Positions 23,001-35,000 of a stretch of 64,000 bases of DNA are shown piece by piece. The position numbers and the translations under genes were made by a program. A model generated the notes under the pieces. The model saw only the letters and a program-made list of their open reading frames with translations. It was not told the DNA's origin and did no database searches. Position 1 is the first letter of the stretch. Each line of letters opens with the position of its first letter. The stretch comes from Steinernema hermaphroditum (taxonomy: Eukaryota > Nematoda > Chromadorea > Rhabditida > Steinernematidae). The stretch spans positions 14,416,092 through 14,480,091 of the forward strand of contig CM059623.1 in NCBI GenBank assembly GCA_030435675.1, written 5' to 3'.

Positions 23001-26000
23001 GGATTGCGGGCTAATTAGATGACTTCAGGATGGTTTCACGGCCGTGCGCTATCGCAATAGTCCCGACAGGCTGCATCGACCTCAATCGTCGGTCACGTCC
23101 GTTTCGTCGCTGATGCTTCGGCGACTCTCGTTGGACGAGTCTATGTTCGATCCAGGTGGGGAGTTGTGACGTGTTTTCACTTGACATCATCAAAAAATTC
23201 TGAAACCTTTGTGAAAAAAGCACTTATATTTGCACGTTAGAGGCACGTGAAGCCCTTGGGACCATGTTATTTGTAGAGAATCTTGTCAAAAGGACTCACT
23301 TGTGAGCGGAGAAAACGGGTTAAGAGCAACTCACAGATTTAATATCAGGCTTTCAAAAAAGCTTAAAAATTCAAGAGGATTAAGGTAGCCTTTTATATAT
23401 AGTGTTCACACCAATCCCCTATCCGACGGGCTCGTTGGTCTGTCTGTGTGTGTTTTTCCAAGACAGGTCAGCGGCTACTTTCATAGACCAGACAGTTCTT
23501 CGTTTTAAAGATAGACGCTAACATCGTTGGAGTAGTTTTAGGATAGTTTTACATTTGAATCGTATAAATATGGAGAGTGCCAAGACATCCAAGAGGGTCA
23601 TCGTGCGATGCTATCGACATCGCGCATTCTCAATTAACGATGCACCCGCAGAGATGTTTTGCTATAAAGCGTCCGATTTTGAAATATGTCTAATAGTCTA
23701 ACAATCAGTGGCGATGAACGACGTTCCCTACGCGTTTTACGAATCGGTGTTTTGGGTTGGATGCGCTACGCGAGACTTCATGATTTTAAAGCTATCCATA
23801 ATTGCAAAAGAATTGTCGGGCAGCAGATGACATCGATGTTCAAATATCATGCCATTTTATTATAAACAACCGAATAATCGATGAGAAATGTTGAAATCTT
23901 AATAGAGAAGTACCCGAACACCTCTGGACCGCGAAAGATTAATTCGTGTATTCGGTTACCATGCATATTCTCGAGAATAATTAAGACAGAAATCATCGAT
24001 CGGATTTGCTTTCCCAATGCCGTGTACTACTTAGCCCTAGAGACAGCCACCGTGAGTAAGACGTGGATCGACTGGGCATGTACAGTTAAGCGACTAACGG
24101 CATTGATAATCTACAAGAAACTCAATGACGAAGCGATTGTGCTTTGCAAGAGACTTATCGAAACCGGACACATCACAACATTGCGCATTGCAACCGAGAC
24201 ATATTCAGAAGGCATGATGGAAATGATGAAGCTATCGCTTTGTCAACCTCAGTTCAAATCTTTGGTCGTTATGAAGGATGGCCATCTTGAAGCTCATTTC
24301 AAAGAACTTCTAGCATTTTGCTCCCAGAATAAGGAAGCACTTCGAGGGAAAGATTTGTATTTACGTTTTGAAACCTCAAATCATGTTCGATTCTTGAAGA
24401 AAAAACTGAAGCGCTGTCCTCAAAAAGAATTCAAACAATTGGCAGACACCATTTCTACTTTCCGCGGTCACTCTTCAGAAAACCATCGCGCCTTTACAAG
24501 ATGAAGTACGGTGGAGACGATGGAGATATCCACAGCGCGTATGTGTTTTTTGACTGTTTGCAACGCTGCATCTTCGGTGTCTCACTCGTGTTGCGGTGGC
24601 GACCGGTCGGTCCCTCCGGTCGCTCTCTGAGGGGCCGGTTGGTCAGATTGCAAACCTTGTGATACGTATGAGTCTGCTGGCTTAGTTATGCTCAGCACGG
24701 GGAACCACGAGAAGACGTTCAAGAGCATGTGATGTGATGCTATCACAAGCGCGTATTCTCGGTTAACGATGCATTTGCGCACATACTTTGCTATTAAAGT
24801 CTCTGATTTGAAATACATTCAACAGTCACCGGCGATGAACGACCTTCCTTACGCGTTCTATGAATCTGTATTTCGGGTTGGATGGGCTGTGCGAAGCTTT
24901 GTGGTGCCGCAACTATCCAGAACTGCCCAAGAATTGTCGGGCAACATTGGAACTGTCGCGCAGCAGATGACATCGATGTTCAAATATCACGGCATTTTTA
25001 TTAGAAAAAAACCGAATAATCCATGAGAAATGTTGGAATCTTAATAGAGAAGTACCCTCTGGACACTTCTGGACCAAGGAACATAAATATTTCTTAAACC
25101 TTGGCAGACATATTTGCTTTCGGATGTGCTTTCCCTATTCCGTGTACTGGTTATTCCTGGAGACAGGTGCCGCGAGTGAGGCGTGAACCGACTGGGCATG
25201 CACATCTAAGCGACTGACGAGATTATCAATCGAAAAGAAACTCGACGACAAAGCGATCGCCCTTTGCAAGCGGCTTATCGAAACCGAGCACCTCGCTACA
25301 TTACGCATTACTGGCGAGGCATATTCAGAAGGAATGATGGAAATGATGAAGCTGTCACTCACTCAATCTCAGTTCAAGTCTTTGTGCCTTTCGATGGATG
25401 GTGATCTCGATGGTCCTCTCGAAGAACTTCTAGCATTCTGGACCCATAATAAGGAAGCACTTCGTGGGAAAGATTTGGATTTGCATTTTGGAACCAGAAG
25501 TCGTCTTCATTTCTTGGACGAAAAACTGAAACTTTGTCGTAAAAAAGAATTCGAAGCAATCGGCAGGCACCATTTCTATTTTCCGCGCACCATCTTTAGA
25601 AAACCGTCGCACCCCTACAAGCTGAAGTATGGTAGAGGGGATGGAGACACCCGCATCGCGTATATGTTTTTCGACTGTATGTACCGGAAAGCCAAACAGA
25701 GTGAGCTGAGTTATTTCGTGTTGACGAGACAAGTGGGAATGTTATTCACATAAATCGTCGTATTGGTTTATTTGTGCTTAGTTAATAAATCATTTTTATT
25801 GTATGTTCAGGAGATGTTTGTTCCTGACAGTATCCGTGGGCGGCTCGGGCGAAGGTCGGAGTTGTAGCACTTCTTCTGCTTCTCTGGCGGCGTGTAGTCG
25901 GGCGGGAGTGTCGATCTTCTTGGTAAGACGTTGGAGCTAAGGCTCCCTGGGATATCGCACTTTTTTCATTTCCCATTTTTCTCTTCCTTTTTCACTGTCA

Positions 26001-29000
26001 TCATAGGGCAAAGTGCATAGCTTCTATCACTAAGGTCCACCTTTGATTTTGTGTGCCTTCACACTCGCTAATCTCCCATACTCCCCCTTCCTTGCTACGT
26101 TCATTAATCTCAAGAAGCAGCCCCTTGGTGGACATGGCGACATTAATAAACCACTTGAGGAGTCAGAGTCGACGTCACACGACGAATATGAATCCTTTGC
26201 ACGCGAGAACTGCACCAAAAACACGGAAGACGTCGAATTCCGGAAGCGCCCTTCAATATTTTATGATGTTTCGCAGCGTCCATTTGCTAAAATGTATTCT
26301 GATTCCCGCCTTCGTGTGTGGTATTTCCGGTTGGCGTCATCGTAGACAGACTTAAAAAAAATTAGAAATGTGGGCTTGTTATGTCTAGCTCACTTGGAGA
26401 ATCTGCTGTCGAACGTCACATCGGTTTGTGACATGGCGATTTATCATTTGAGTCACGTTGGCCAGGATGGTGTGAAAGGTCGATGGAGGAGGAAGCATTA
26501 AACTAATGAAATAAGTGCATAATGGTCATAGAGCTGATGATGTATGGCGGACGAGAGTACGTGCCTCTTAGGAGATGTTTGACACGTAGAAGTGTAATCA
26601 ACTATACAATGTACGTGGGGAGGGAGACTATCGTTCTGGGATCATTTTGAAATTAGCGCTATGTACTGCGCTGCCCATTTTTGATAGCGCCACTTTGTAT
26701 GCGAGACAAAAGTGGAAATATAAATAACTTTGTTGAGCAAATAACAGCAGAGTTAGAAGTTAGGACTCAAGGCTTGGAGCAGTATTTCATTTCGCAGTAT
26801 TTCCATCCTTACGGGTAGGTCACTACTGACAAGATAATTATGAAATTCGAACAGAAGTCAGCCGTCCCGTTACTTGACATGGTGATCGCAGCGGCGAAGT
26901 GCTGGACACCGCACCTCCAATGGAATGCAGCATTTCACATCTGTGATACCCGCATCAACTGGACTGACGTGGATTCTGATGCCGCTTCTGGTACTGAAGT
27001 TGAGCCTTGACTATTCTGTGATACGTGTCTTAGTTCTTGTTCTGTGTGACCCCGTGCGATAGCGATTCTGTGTGATAGCTACTTCTCAGAAGGCCGTGGT
27101 GCCAGTTCGCACTTATGAAAGATACCGTACTCTTAGCATTTGTTCTCGAATACCTCGTTGGTCTCGAACGTCGTAATTGCACAGTAAGGACAGTATGGAA
27201 CAGTAAGGACAGAAATGGACTCGTCTGATAGGCACAAAAATACATGAATGATACCACCTAGCAAGACTATCTCGCTTATGACAAAGTTGTCATGTAAGAG
27301 AACTTCATAACCTCTATCTCACCTGTCTGTAAAAACGATGGTGTACACATTCTTGGCATCAATACTAGATAGCAGATTAACGCTGCTATTCACAGAGGGT
27401 GGCCCAAAAAACGGAAAAGTGAGACGCCTAGAAACTTATTTCTGACTACATTCGATCATAGTATTGGAACTTGAACAGCGCGAGCTAAACATGACGGAAG
27501 CCGACCGGTCTCACTATCGAATTGTCTAGATACTTTTTGGGTCACCCTGTAGATTGTACAGGGTGGGCTAAAAATGGCATTCGGTCTGTCATTTCCGAGA
27601 CCATCTAAACATGAGACCGACAAAAAGAAGTCAAAAACGGAAGAAATCGACCGGTCTCACAAGTCTGAATTTCTGAATGGAGCTCAAATGAGTATGAATT
27701 TTGTTTTGTTGAGTTTTTTTCTGAATCGAAGACTAGGACTGTGCATGAAATAATAATGTAACAAGCAAACCCAGCTATAACTGTGACATGCGCCTAACTT
27801 GGGCAAAACCAGTAGGGGTAGGCACGCACAGGCATGAAGTAACTAGTTAAGTTTAAGCCTGAGCTCTAAGCCAAGCCGGGGTTTGCCGAAGCCACGATGA
27901 CAAGCAACAGGCGAGTGTTACTGTTATAGCCAGGTCTTATTCTCCTAGAAACTCTAAAGTGTAACGGAAAATTATCATTCTCCCTTTTCGTCTGCGCATT
28001 TCCTCCGATTCTGGTTGAGGACGACTACCTAAACGAGTTCAACGTCTTCTGAGTTGTGCCACTCATCTTTTACTTCTTCTCAAGTAAAAGCGCTTCTTCT
28101 ACAGTCTAGACGTGATGTTTCATGTATGCGATGGAGTCTAGTAGAGACACAAAACATGAAACATTAACAAGAAACGCATTTTGATAAGTGCCAATTTGCC
28201 AAATGCACCTTCTGCACGTCACAAATCTCCTTAACCACTTTCCATTAATCTCCTTCGCCACCATCTTCACCTCGTCATGCACTCCGTCGGCACCAATATC
28301 CCCAAGATCCCCTCTGGCTCTCGTTCATTTCCCGCCCTCCGCCCTCTCGGAGTGCCGCCCGCCCCACGGCTTCCACGCCAAAGGTTCCGCCAAGTAGCCA
28401 ACTTTTCGAAATGTTGATTCCGCCGCCGATCGACCTCATCGAGGACTTTCTCGAGCAGTCGCTGGCGGACGTTTTTGGTCTCCTTTGACCAGCACTGAGG
28501 CCTAACTACAAAGACGTTTTTAGACGCACCCAACGAGGACCAAGTGGAACAATGGCTCGCCGAAGGCAACATCACCTTCTTGGAGCAGATCGTCCTGGAA
28601 GGCCGTTCGCATCTGCTCGTCGACAAGAACTCCATCAACATGAGCACGTCGGAGTTCCTGCAAGGCATCAACCAGTACCAGGTGGGCGAGCGCCCCCTCA
28701 GGCTTAAAACATGATGTTTAGGCGAAAATCGATGCGATCCACAAAGCTGTGGAGGAGGGCGACGTCCGCCGCGTCAAGTCGCTAATTGACCGACCGCAGC
28801 TTGCCACCGCCAGGGACAGATACGGTAGGATAGAGTTGTTTGTTCGGGGGACGGGGATTCTGATTAAGCAGATGGTTTTGGAAGGAAAGTAGGTGCAAAT
28901 GACGAATGTTTTGATGTTTGCTAATGTCTTAGAGGCTCATTTGAAGATGGGGATCAATAAGCAAGAAAAGACTTTAGTTGAATTCGGAATCACTGATCAC

Positions 29001-32000
29001 CCATCCACAAGAAATTAGACCTTCACACAATTAACGAAAAAAGAATCCAAATTCGAATGCGGACCAAAAATGAATGCGGGGCTTACATGAGGCTCTAAAG
29101 TAACCCAAAATCAACACTTTTGGAGTATCCGACATGGTCGAATAGCGAAAAAATTCCGCACGAATATTTGCCGCCTGTACGAACGTATGACATTTCTGCT
29201 GATTTTGGGGATCAGAAAGCCAGATTGAGTTCACAACAGCCAGAAATGAAAGGCTGTCCACTTTGAACAAGCAAGAACATTTATCGGACCACGGTGAGCC
29301 CCAAAACGGTTCTGTTAACGCATTATTCAAAAAAATAACAGAAAAAGAGGTCGAAAAGGGTCACAAAAAAGTCCCCATGTTCTTGTTTCGTCACTTCTAG
29401 GTCAACCTGGACAAACCCTCGTCCAGGGTAAGGTGGACAACCACTTGAAACATCTCGCTTGGTCCCTTTCTAACTTTCTAACTGGACCCCTAAAATAAGG
29501 ATAAAAAGAGCAGTGCATGTTCTGCAAAATTATGCAAAATGCATGTGAAAAACTAAAAAAAAATACAAAGATATGGGAAGAGTAACAATCAAATATAGTC
29601 ACACAGTCCCAGCTGGGCACACCTCAAACAGGTAATGCCACAAGATTGTTCATGTGTTCGAACAGTAACCTATGTCGAAGGCTGTAGATATGACTTGTAT
29701 ACAAATAGGCCCAAGTCGGCAAGTTTTTCCGGAATGTTTAGTATATGATGTAAATATGTAAAAAGGCTATTTTTAGACATTCTCCTGTAAATTGATTATG
29801 GTCACGCAACATCGCAGCCATGTATTTTAAAATGCAGCTATATGCGAGCAGAAAACTGTCGTCACAGGGTGGTGTAAAGATTGGTCTAGAAAGAGAGTCA
29901 TTTTCGTGAACATCCTAAGGTGGTCGTACTATGATCTGCACAAAGGGTTTGTCTGCGGTCGAATGGACACAATGTTAGGTAACTTCCACCTCCAAAATCC
30001 AGCCGGCTTATACGCCAGATCACCATATAAAGACCCTTCGAAAGTCCAGACCAGTATGGGTATATTTGTGAAGCTGACGACACAGGGTTCTGTGCTCCAA
30101 CCGACTAACATTTGTGATATAATGTTGTTAGCCCTCTCAGCGAAACGGGAAATACTGGAAAGAAAGGAAAGCTTCGATAGCTTCTCGTAAATGACCCTAC
30201 AGACTTCTACAGATGCCCTGCTTTCAAATCAGCCAAATCATGTACCTACAAAGAGGCCTATTTGGTGCATAGTAATTGCATCTAACCAGTGATAGAATCA
30301 CTCACATTGAATGCTTATGGATTCATTATTTTTCTTCAGGAATGACCCCACTCCACAAGGCGCTTCTCCACGGCCAGACCAACACAGTCCGCTACCTTCT
30401 TGGCAAATATCCCAGCTGCGTCAACAGCACCGACCACGTACATACAGCTTTCTATTTCTTCATATCTTCGGCTACCATTTCTAGGCCGGCCGCACAGCCC
30501 TCCACTACGCGGCCGCCGATCCTAACGGCGAGCACATGATCAAAGTTCTCCAGAAATCCGGCGGAGATGCCTTCATCGAAGACAAAGTACTCGATCTCTA
30601 AATAACTAGTTGAAGATGGGTGTTTAGTACGGTCACACGCCCTTCTACTACCGTACCCATGGAAAGCGCCTGAACGTGCGAACTTTGAAAGACAACGCCG
30701 TTATCAACCAACTGATTTCGGGTCAATTGAATCGACCCTTGCTGCAAGGTGACTACAGTTACCATGATGATTTTAAGACATCCAGTTATACAGACCTCGA
30801 GGAAGACATTTCCGACTGGATCCATACTGGAAACGTAGGCAAATTGGAAGAGCTGGTCCTGAACGGATATGCTGACCTGCTTCTTGGAAGGAACCACCAG
30901 GTCAACGACAATGAAGCTATGGGATTCTTGGAAGTCCTGCCTCAGTATCAGGCAAGCGTTGATGGACAGATGAGCGTGGATAGTAGAAATTCCAGGCAAA
31001 GATCCAAGCTATTCATAAAGCGATCGAAACTGGGAATCTGCGAGCGGTGAAACTGTTGACGGATCGCAAGAAGTTGGCTTTGTGCCGGGACGGGAGGGGC
31101 TTGGCGCCTCTCCACAAGGCGATCGTCTTCGGGAGGACCGACATCGCGAAGTATCTCATCAGGAACTATCCACAGTCTGTGAATGCAATGGATCAGGTAT
31201 GAGTTGAGCTTACTTTTCACGACCTGAATGAAGACACGAGATGTAATTGATGGTTTCAAACAGCTTGTCAATCATGTGTAGTTGAAGGAATTTATGTAAA
31301 AGACACCAAGGGCAGTGGCTCTTCACTACGAGTCCACTGTGAAGAGCCTCTGAGTTTGTGACAGATGATTTGCAGAAGAATATCTCTCTAAAATTTGATT
31401 TTCACATATTTCTGTCGGATCGCTCAGCCTTGTTTTTATGATAACTTCATGCAAAGTAAGTCAAAGTACGGAATGCCTAGCGCTTCTTTTGATGTTACTC
31501 TGTAAAGTAACCAAAGAATTCACCTGTTCTGCAGCCAAAAAATACGATGAGGCCAAACGCTCATCGATGCCAACAGCTTCGAAATTATCAGCACTATCAG
31601 GATGTCCCAAATTTGAACTATAAGCACTGTTTCAACTGTTTCAAATCTGGTGATCTATGAAATATTCCAGAACAAACGAACGCCTTTGCATTACGCGGCC
31701 GCCCTCCGCGACGGTGGATATCTCTACAAAGTGATGCGGAAATCCGGCGCCGATCCGAATATCTTCGACTGCGTGAGTGCTAATCCCCCGAAGGCGCTCA
31801 GCAGCGGCTAATCGCTTGTTTAGAACGGTCGCCCGCCGAAGTATTATCTGAAGTATCCCGGTGAAATCAATTTGGAAAGTATGCGTCTCGACACGAAGCG
31901 CGCTCTGAAGGAGGTGCTCCACAACCGCGTGGCGCCGAGCTACTTGGAGTCAAAGTGAGTTCTAGAGTTATCCGCCTCTGTTCATGTCATGTCTTCCAGC

Positions 32001-35000
32001 ATCCAACAGTGGCTCCGAGAGGGCCACATCGCCAAACTGGAGCAACTGATCCTGTCCGGCTGTGGCGACCTGCTGCTTGGCAAGTCGTCGACGAATCCGG
32101 ACGCCCAAGTGTTCATGGAGAACGTGCCTCAGTATTTGGTAAGTGAATGTCGAGGTCAGTTACGCGCCGTGTCGCAATAACACTCGACAAGTAGCCGAGG
32201 AGCTGCTCGAGTTCTGTCAAGGTTGCTGGAATTGTGGGCAAACAGCGCGATGATGGATTGCATGACAATTGACAGCGCGCGCGTGAGGAGAGCCCCTGAA
32301 CGGTCGAACGGAAGACGCGCACAATAGCCGCGGAGGTTACGCGCGTCCGGCGACGAGTTTTTGTGCGTTACGTCACTTAAGTAGAGGACGACGAGGAGGG
32401 CGCAGGTGCCTCGGTGAGGTCACGAGAGAGGCACGCGCACTTGAGAGTTTTTGCGACAGTTTACTATGATGGATTAGTGCGCTAATGATGGTCGTATTAG
32501 TGGAAAAAGGTGAGCAGTTAAAAACCTGAACATGGATAGAGTCTCTGCAGAAACGACTGGCTAGGTCTTCTCATTCTTATTGCTGGAAATCCAATAAAAC
32601 ATGTTAAGTCTTTTTGCCTGTCGAAATGGCTTTGGTAGGAATTTCATCTATACAGTAATCGACATCAAAAGGGAAGACTAAGCTCAGTACGAACCTAAAG
32701 GGAAATATCGAAAGTATCACCACTGGGGAAGCCTCAAAATTTTCAAATGTCGAATTATGCATTACATATCTTGATTAAGTGAGAAGAAGACCGAGATCCA
32801 AAGAGTGACACCCACCAAGCTTAGGCACGGGTAAGTACACACATGAATAAAATCAACAGGCTAAAGCCGGGGTTGCCGAAGCCACCACGATTACAGGGCT
32901 TGCTCTTCAGGCTTACATAAAGTCAACAGATATATTTATAGCTGGGTCTTTTTATTAAAGCTTGAAGCTAGTAGTTGAATTTGCAGGAAGCAGGTAGCAT
33001 ATATGCACCTCAATCGTTCGTGAACAAAACTGTCATAACCTCGTTTTGTTCGTGTTAGTTCGGTTAGTTTGCTTTTGAAATTGACTTTGTAAGTCCTGAT
33101 ATTATACGGTTCTGTCTCCATCAACTTCTCTTTGGAGAAGTGAAAGCCTTAGCTAGACTGAATTTGAGAGTGTGGGTAAAGTCACGCGCAGTCAGCGTCG
33201 GAGTTGATAGTTTGCATCGGTATTCACAGCTCTATTCATTAACTGAAAAAAAATCATTTCCACCCACCTTGTGACATACACTAAGACTAGCCACTTTGCC
33301 AAATCGTTTTTTTTTGGCTTTTAGCATTAGGTTGTTACACAGAAAAGAGCGCCTGATTTCAGTGAGTCCCTACTGATGTAGTCACAAATATTTCACTCAT
33401 GGTTTACCTTTCCAATGACTAGTCTAAGTCTACTGTGCTTCTAGAGCGTCAGCTCCCGTCAGCTAGGTATCTCGCACAACAGCTCGCATCTCGGAATGTC
33501 GAGGTGCCAGATAAAGGACCGCCAAAACATATGCGGAAACTTAGGACTTATGGATTTTCTGCATTCAAAATGACTGGAATGAGCAGCAATGCTGACGAGT
33601 CAAAGTCAGAGTCCTCATTCGAATACAGGTCCGAAATCTGTCCGAGTTCGAGTCCAAACCGACTCGACACGTTCCAGAAGGCCATCGGGTGTGATTAAAA
33701 AGATAAAACTGGTGAACTCGTTTGATAGGCCCATCCAGCCTGTTCAATCTCCAAATCTATCCAAAGCACAATTTGACCGTAAATTATGTGGCGGCCGATC
33801 ACGCTTCTCACAGAATATGGGTTCCCAGAATAGACTTGACTGAAAGCCCACTTGGTCAATTGGGCAGTGTGAGCATTTTGTAGGTTATCAAGACGCTCCC
33901 AAACTTATGAATGACTCAAAAACGTTGTCATTTCCACTAGTCTAGTCAACCCTTTGTATCCAGGGGTCACCTACCTGTCAGTCCCCCAATCCGTTAAAGT
34001 CCGCTCCCCGAACTTCGTCGCTTCCCAAGTGCGCCCTTCCCTCCGTTCCCATCCATCAAACATTCCCATCCCTCACTTTCCTCACTTCCGTCGCCACTCA
34101 CCGCGTGCACCTTCTCATTTTCGCGCATGTCGCCATCTTCAAGGTCGGCGCGCGCCTCTTCCGGCTCGATAATTACCTCATGTACATTAATAAGTCGCCC
34201 GTCGTCGAGTTAACTCAATAACCTCCCGCGCGCCGCATCCAGGTGGCTAAGGTCGCCGCACGTCCGGCTGTCCGGAACGGAGAGGTCAAAGAGGCGCGAA
34301 ATCGTTGCATAATAGGCCGGGCGCAAGGTGACGCAAGCTAATTGCAGGACACCATCGAGAACATCCACAAAGCGATTCGCGAGGGCGACCTCTCGAAGGT
34401 CAAGATGCTGATGAGCACGAAGAAGCTGGCGCTGGCCCGTGATAAGCACGGTTGCACGCCGCTCCACACGGCCATCATCTACGAGCAGACGGACGTCGTC
34501 CGCTTCATCGCCGGCAACTTTTCGGCCGTCCTCAACGCGCCCGATTACGTTAGTTGAAAGAAGAGAGGATGGAAGGGATAACAAGTGATTGTAGAACAAG
34601 AGAACGGCGATGCACTACGCTGCCGCTGCAAGAGACGGTGGCCACTATTTGAAGATTCTGTCGAAGGCTGGAGCCGATCGGATGGCTGTGGATAATGTGA
34701 GTTTGAGGGAACAGATCCAATGGGAATAGTTCAAATAGTTAGCAAACACTTCCTCATTTTTTGATATCGTCAATACTCGATTCAGTTGTAGAAACAAGCC
34801 GTAAGAAACAAACAAAACAAGGCTAACGAGGATATCAAGCCTTTTGAGCAGGACTGACCTAAATTGAGATCGCTCCCCATAGGCTTCCTTTAGATAGGCT
34901 TTCTGATATAATCTGATATTCTAGTCAGTTGAGTAACTGGAACAGAAGCCGAGTCGAGGCTGATGTGTCCCAGGGCTTGGTATCCTTGATCTCATTGATC

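Larger units (their letters stand above)
14002..23169 (+). other. Ankyrin locus, modules 1-3 (exons 1-11)
   Basis: Module 1 spans residues about 25-210 (DNLDHWLRKGDIGQLENLLL; GRTPLHYAAAMAG). Module 2 spans about 211-405 (DDIDKLIVERNLKALQEVVY; GKTPLHLAIIFGRRR; GRTPLHYATV). Module 3, about 455-623, is the most diverged: its lead has become IWKLVKKHVHNEKLNRFLHS and one repeat reads GFAVIHMAVLRERHEM. An acidic stretch (SDDDGDIDVGVEE) precedes it. If exon 11 were not spliced, translation would end at TGA 23167-23169 after …SMFDPGGEL. That makes this half a possible stand-alone gene, but no AATAAA is seen just downstream. Confidence 0.7.
23156..28523. other. Ankyrin intron 11 (5.4 kb) or intergenic gap
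   Basis: It contains two tandem pseudogenes of a nematode-like family (23708-25753), MITEs at 27390-27550 and 27768-27952, and a candidate alternative first exon at 28411-28477. About 25760-27390 shows nothing recognisable. Confidence 0.6.
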
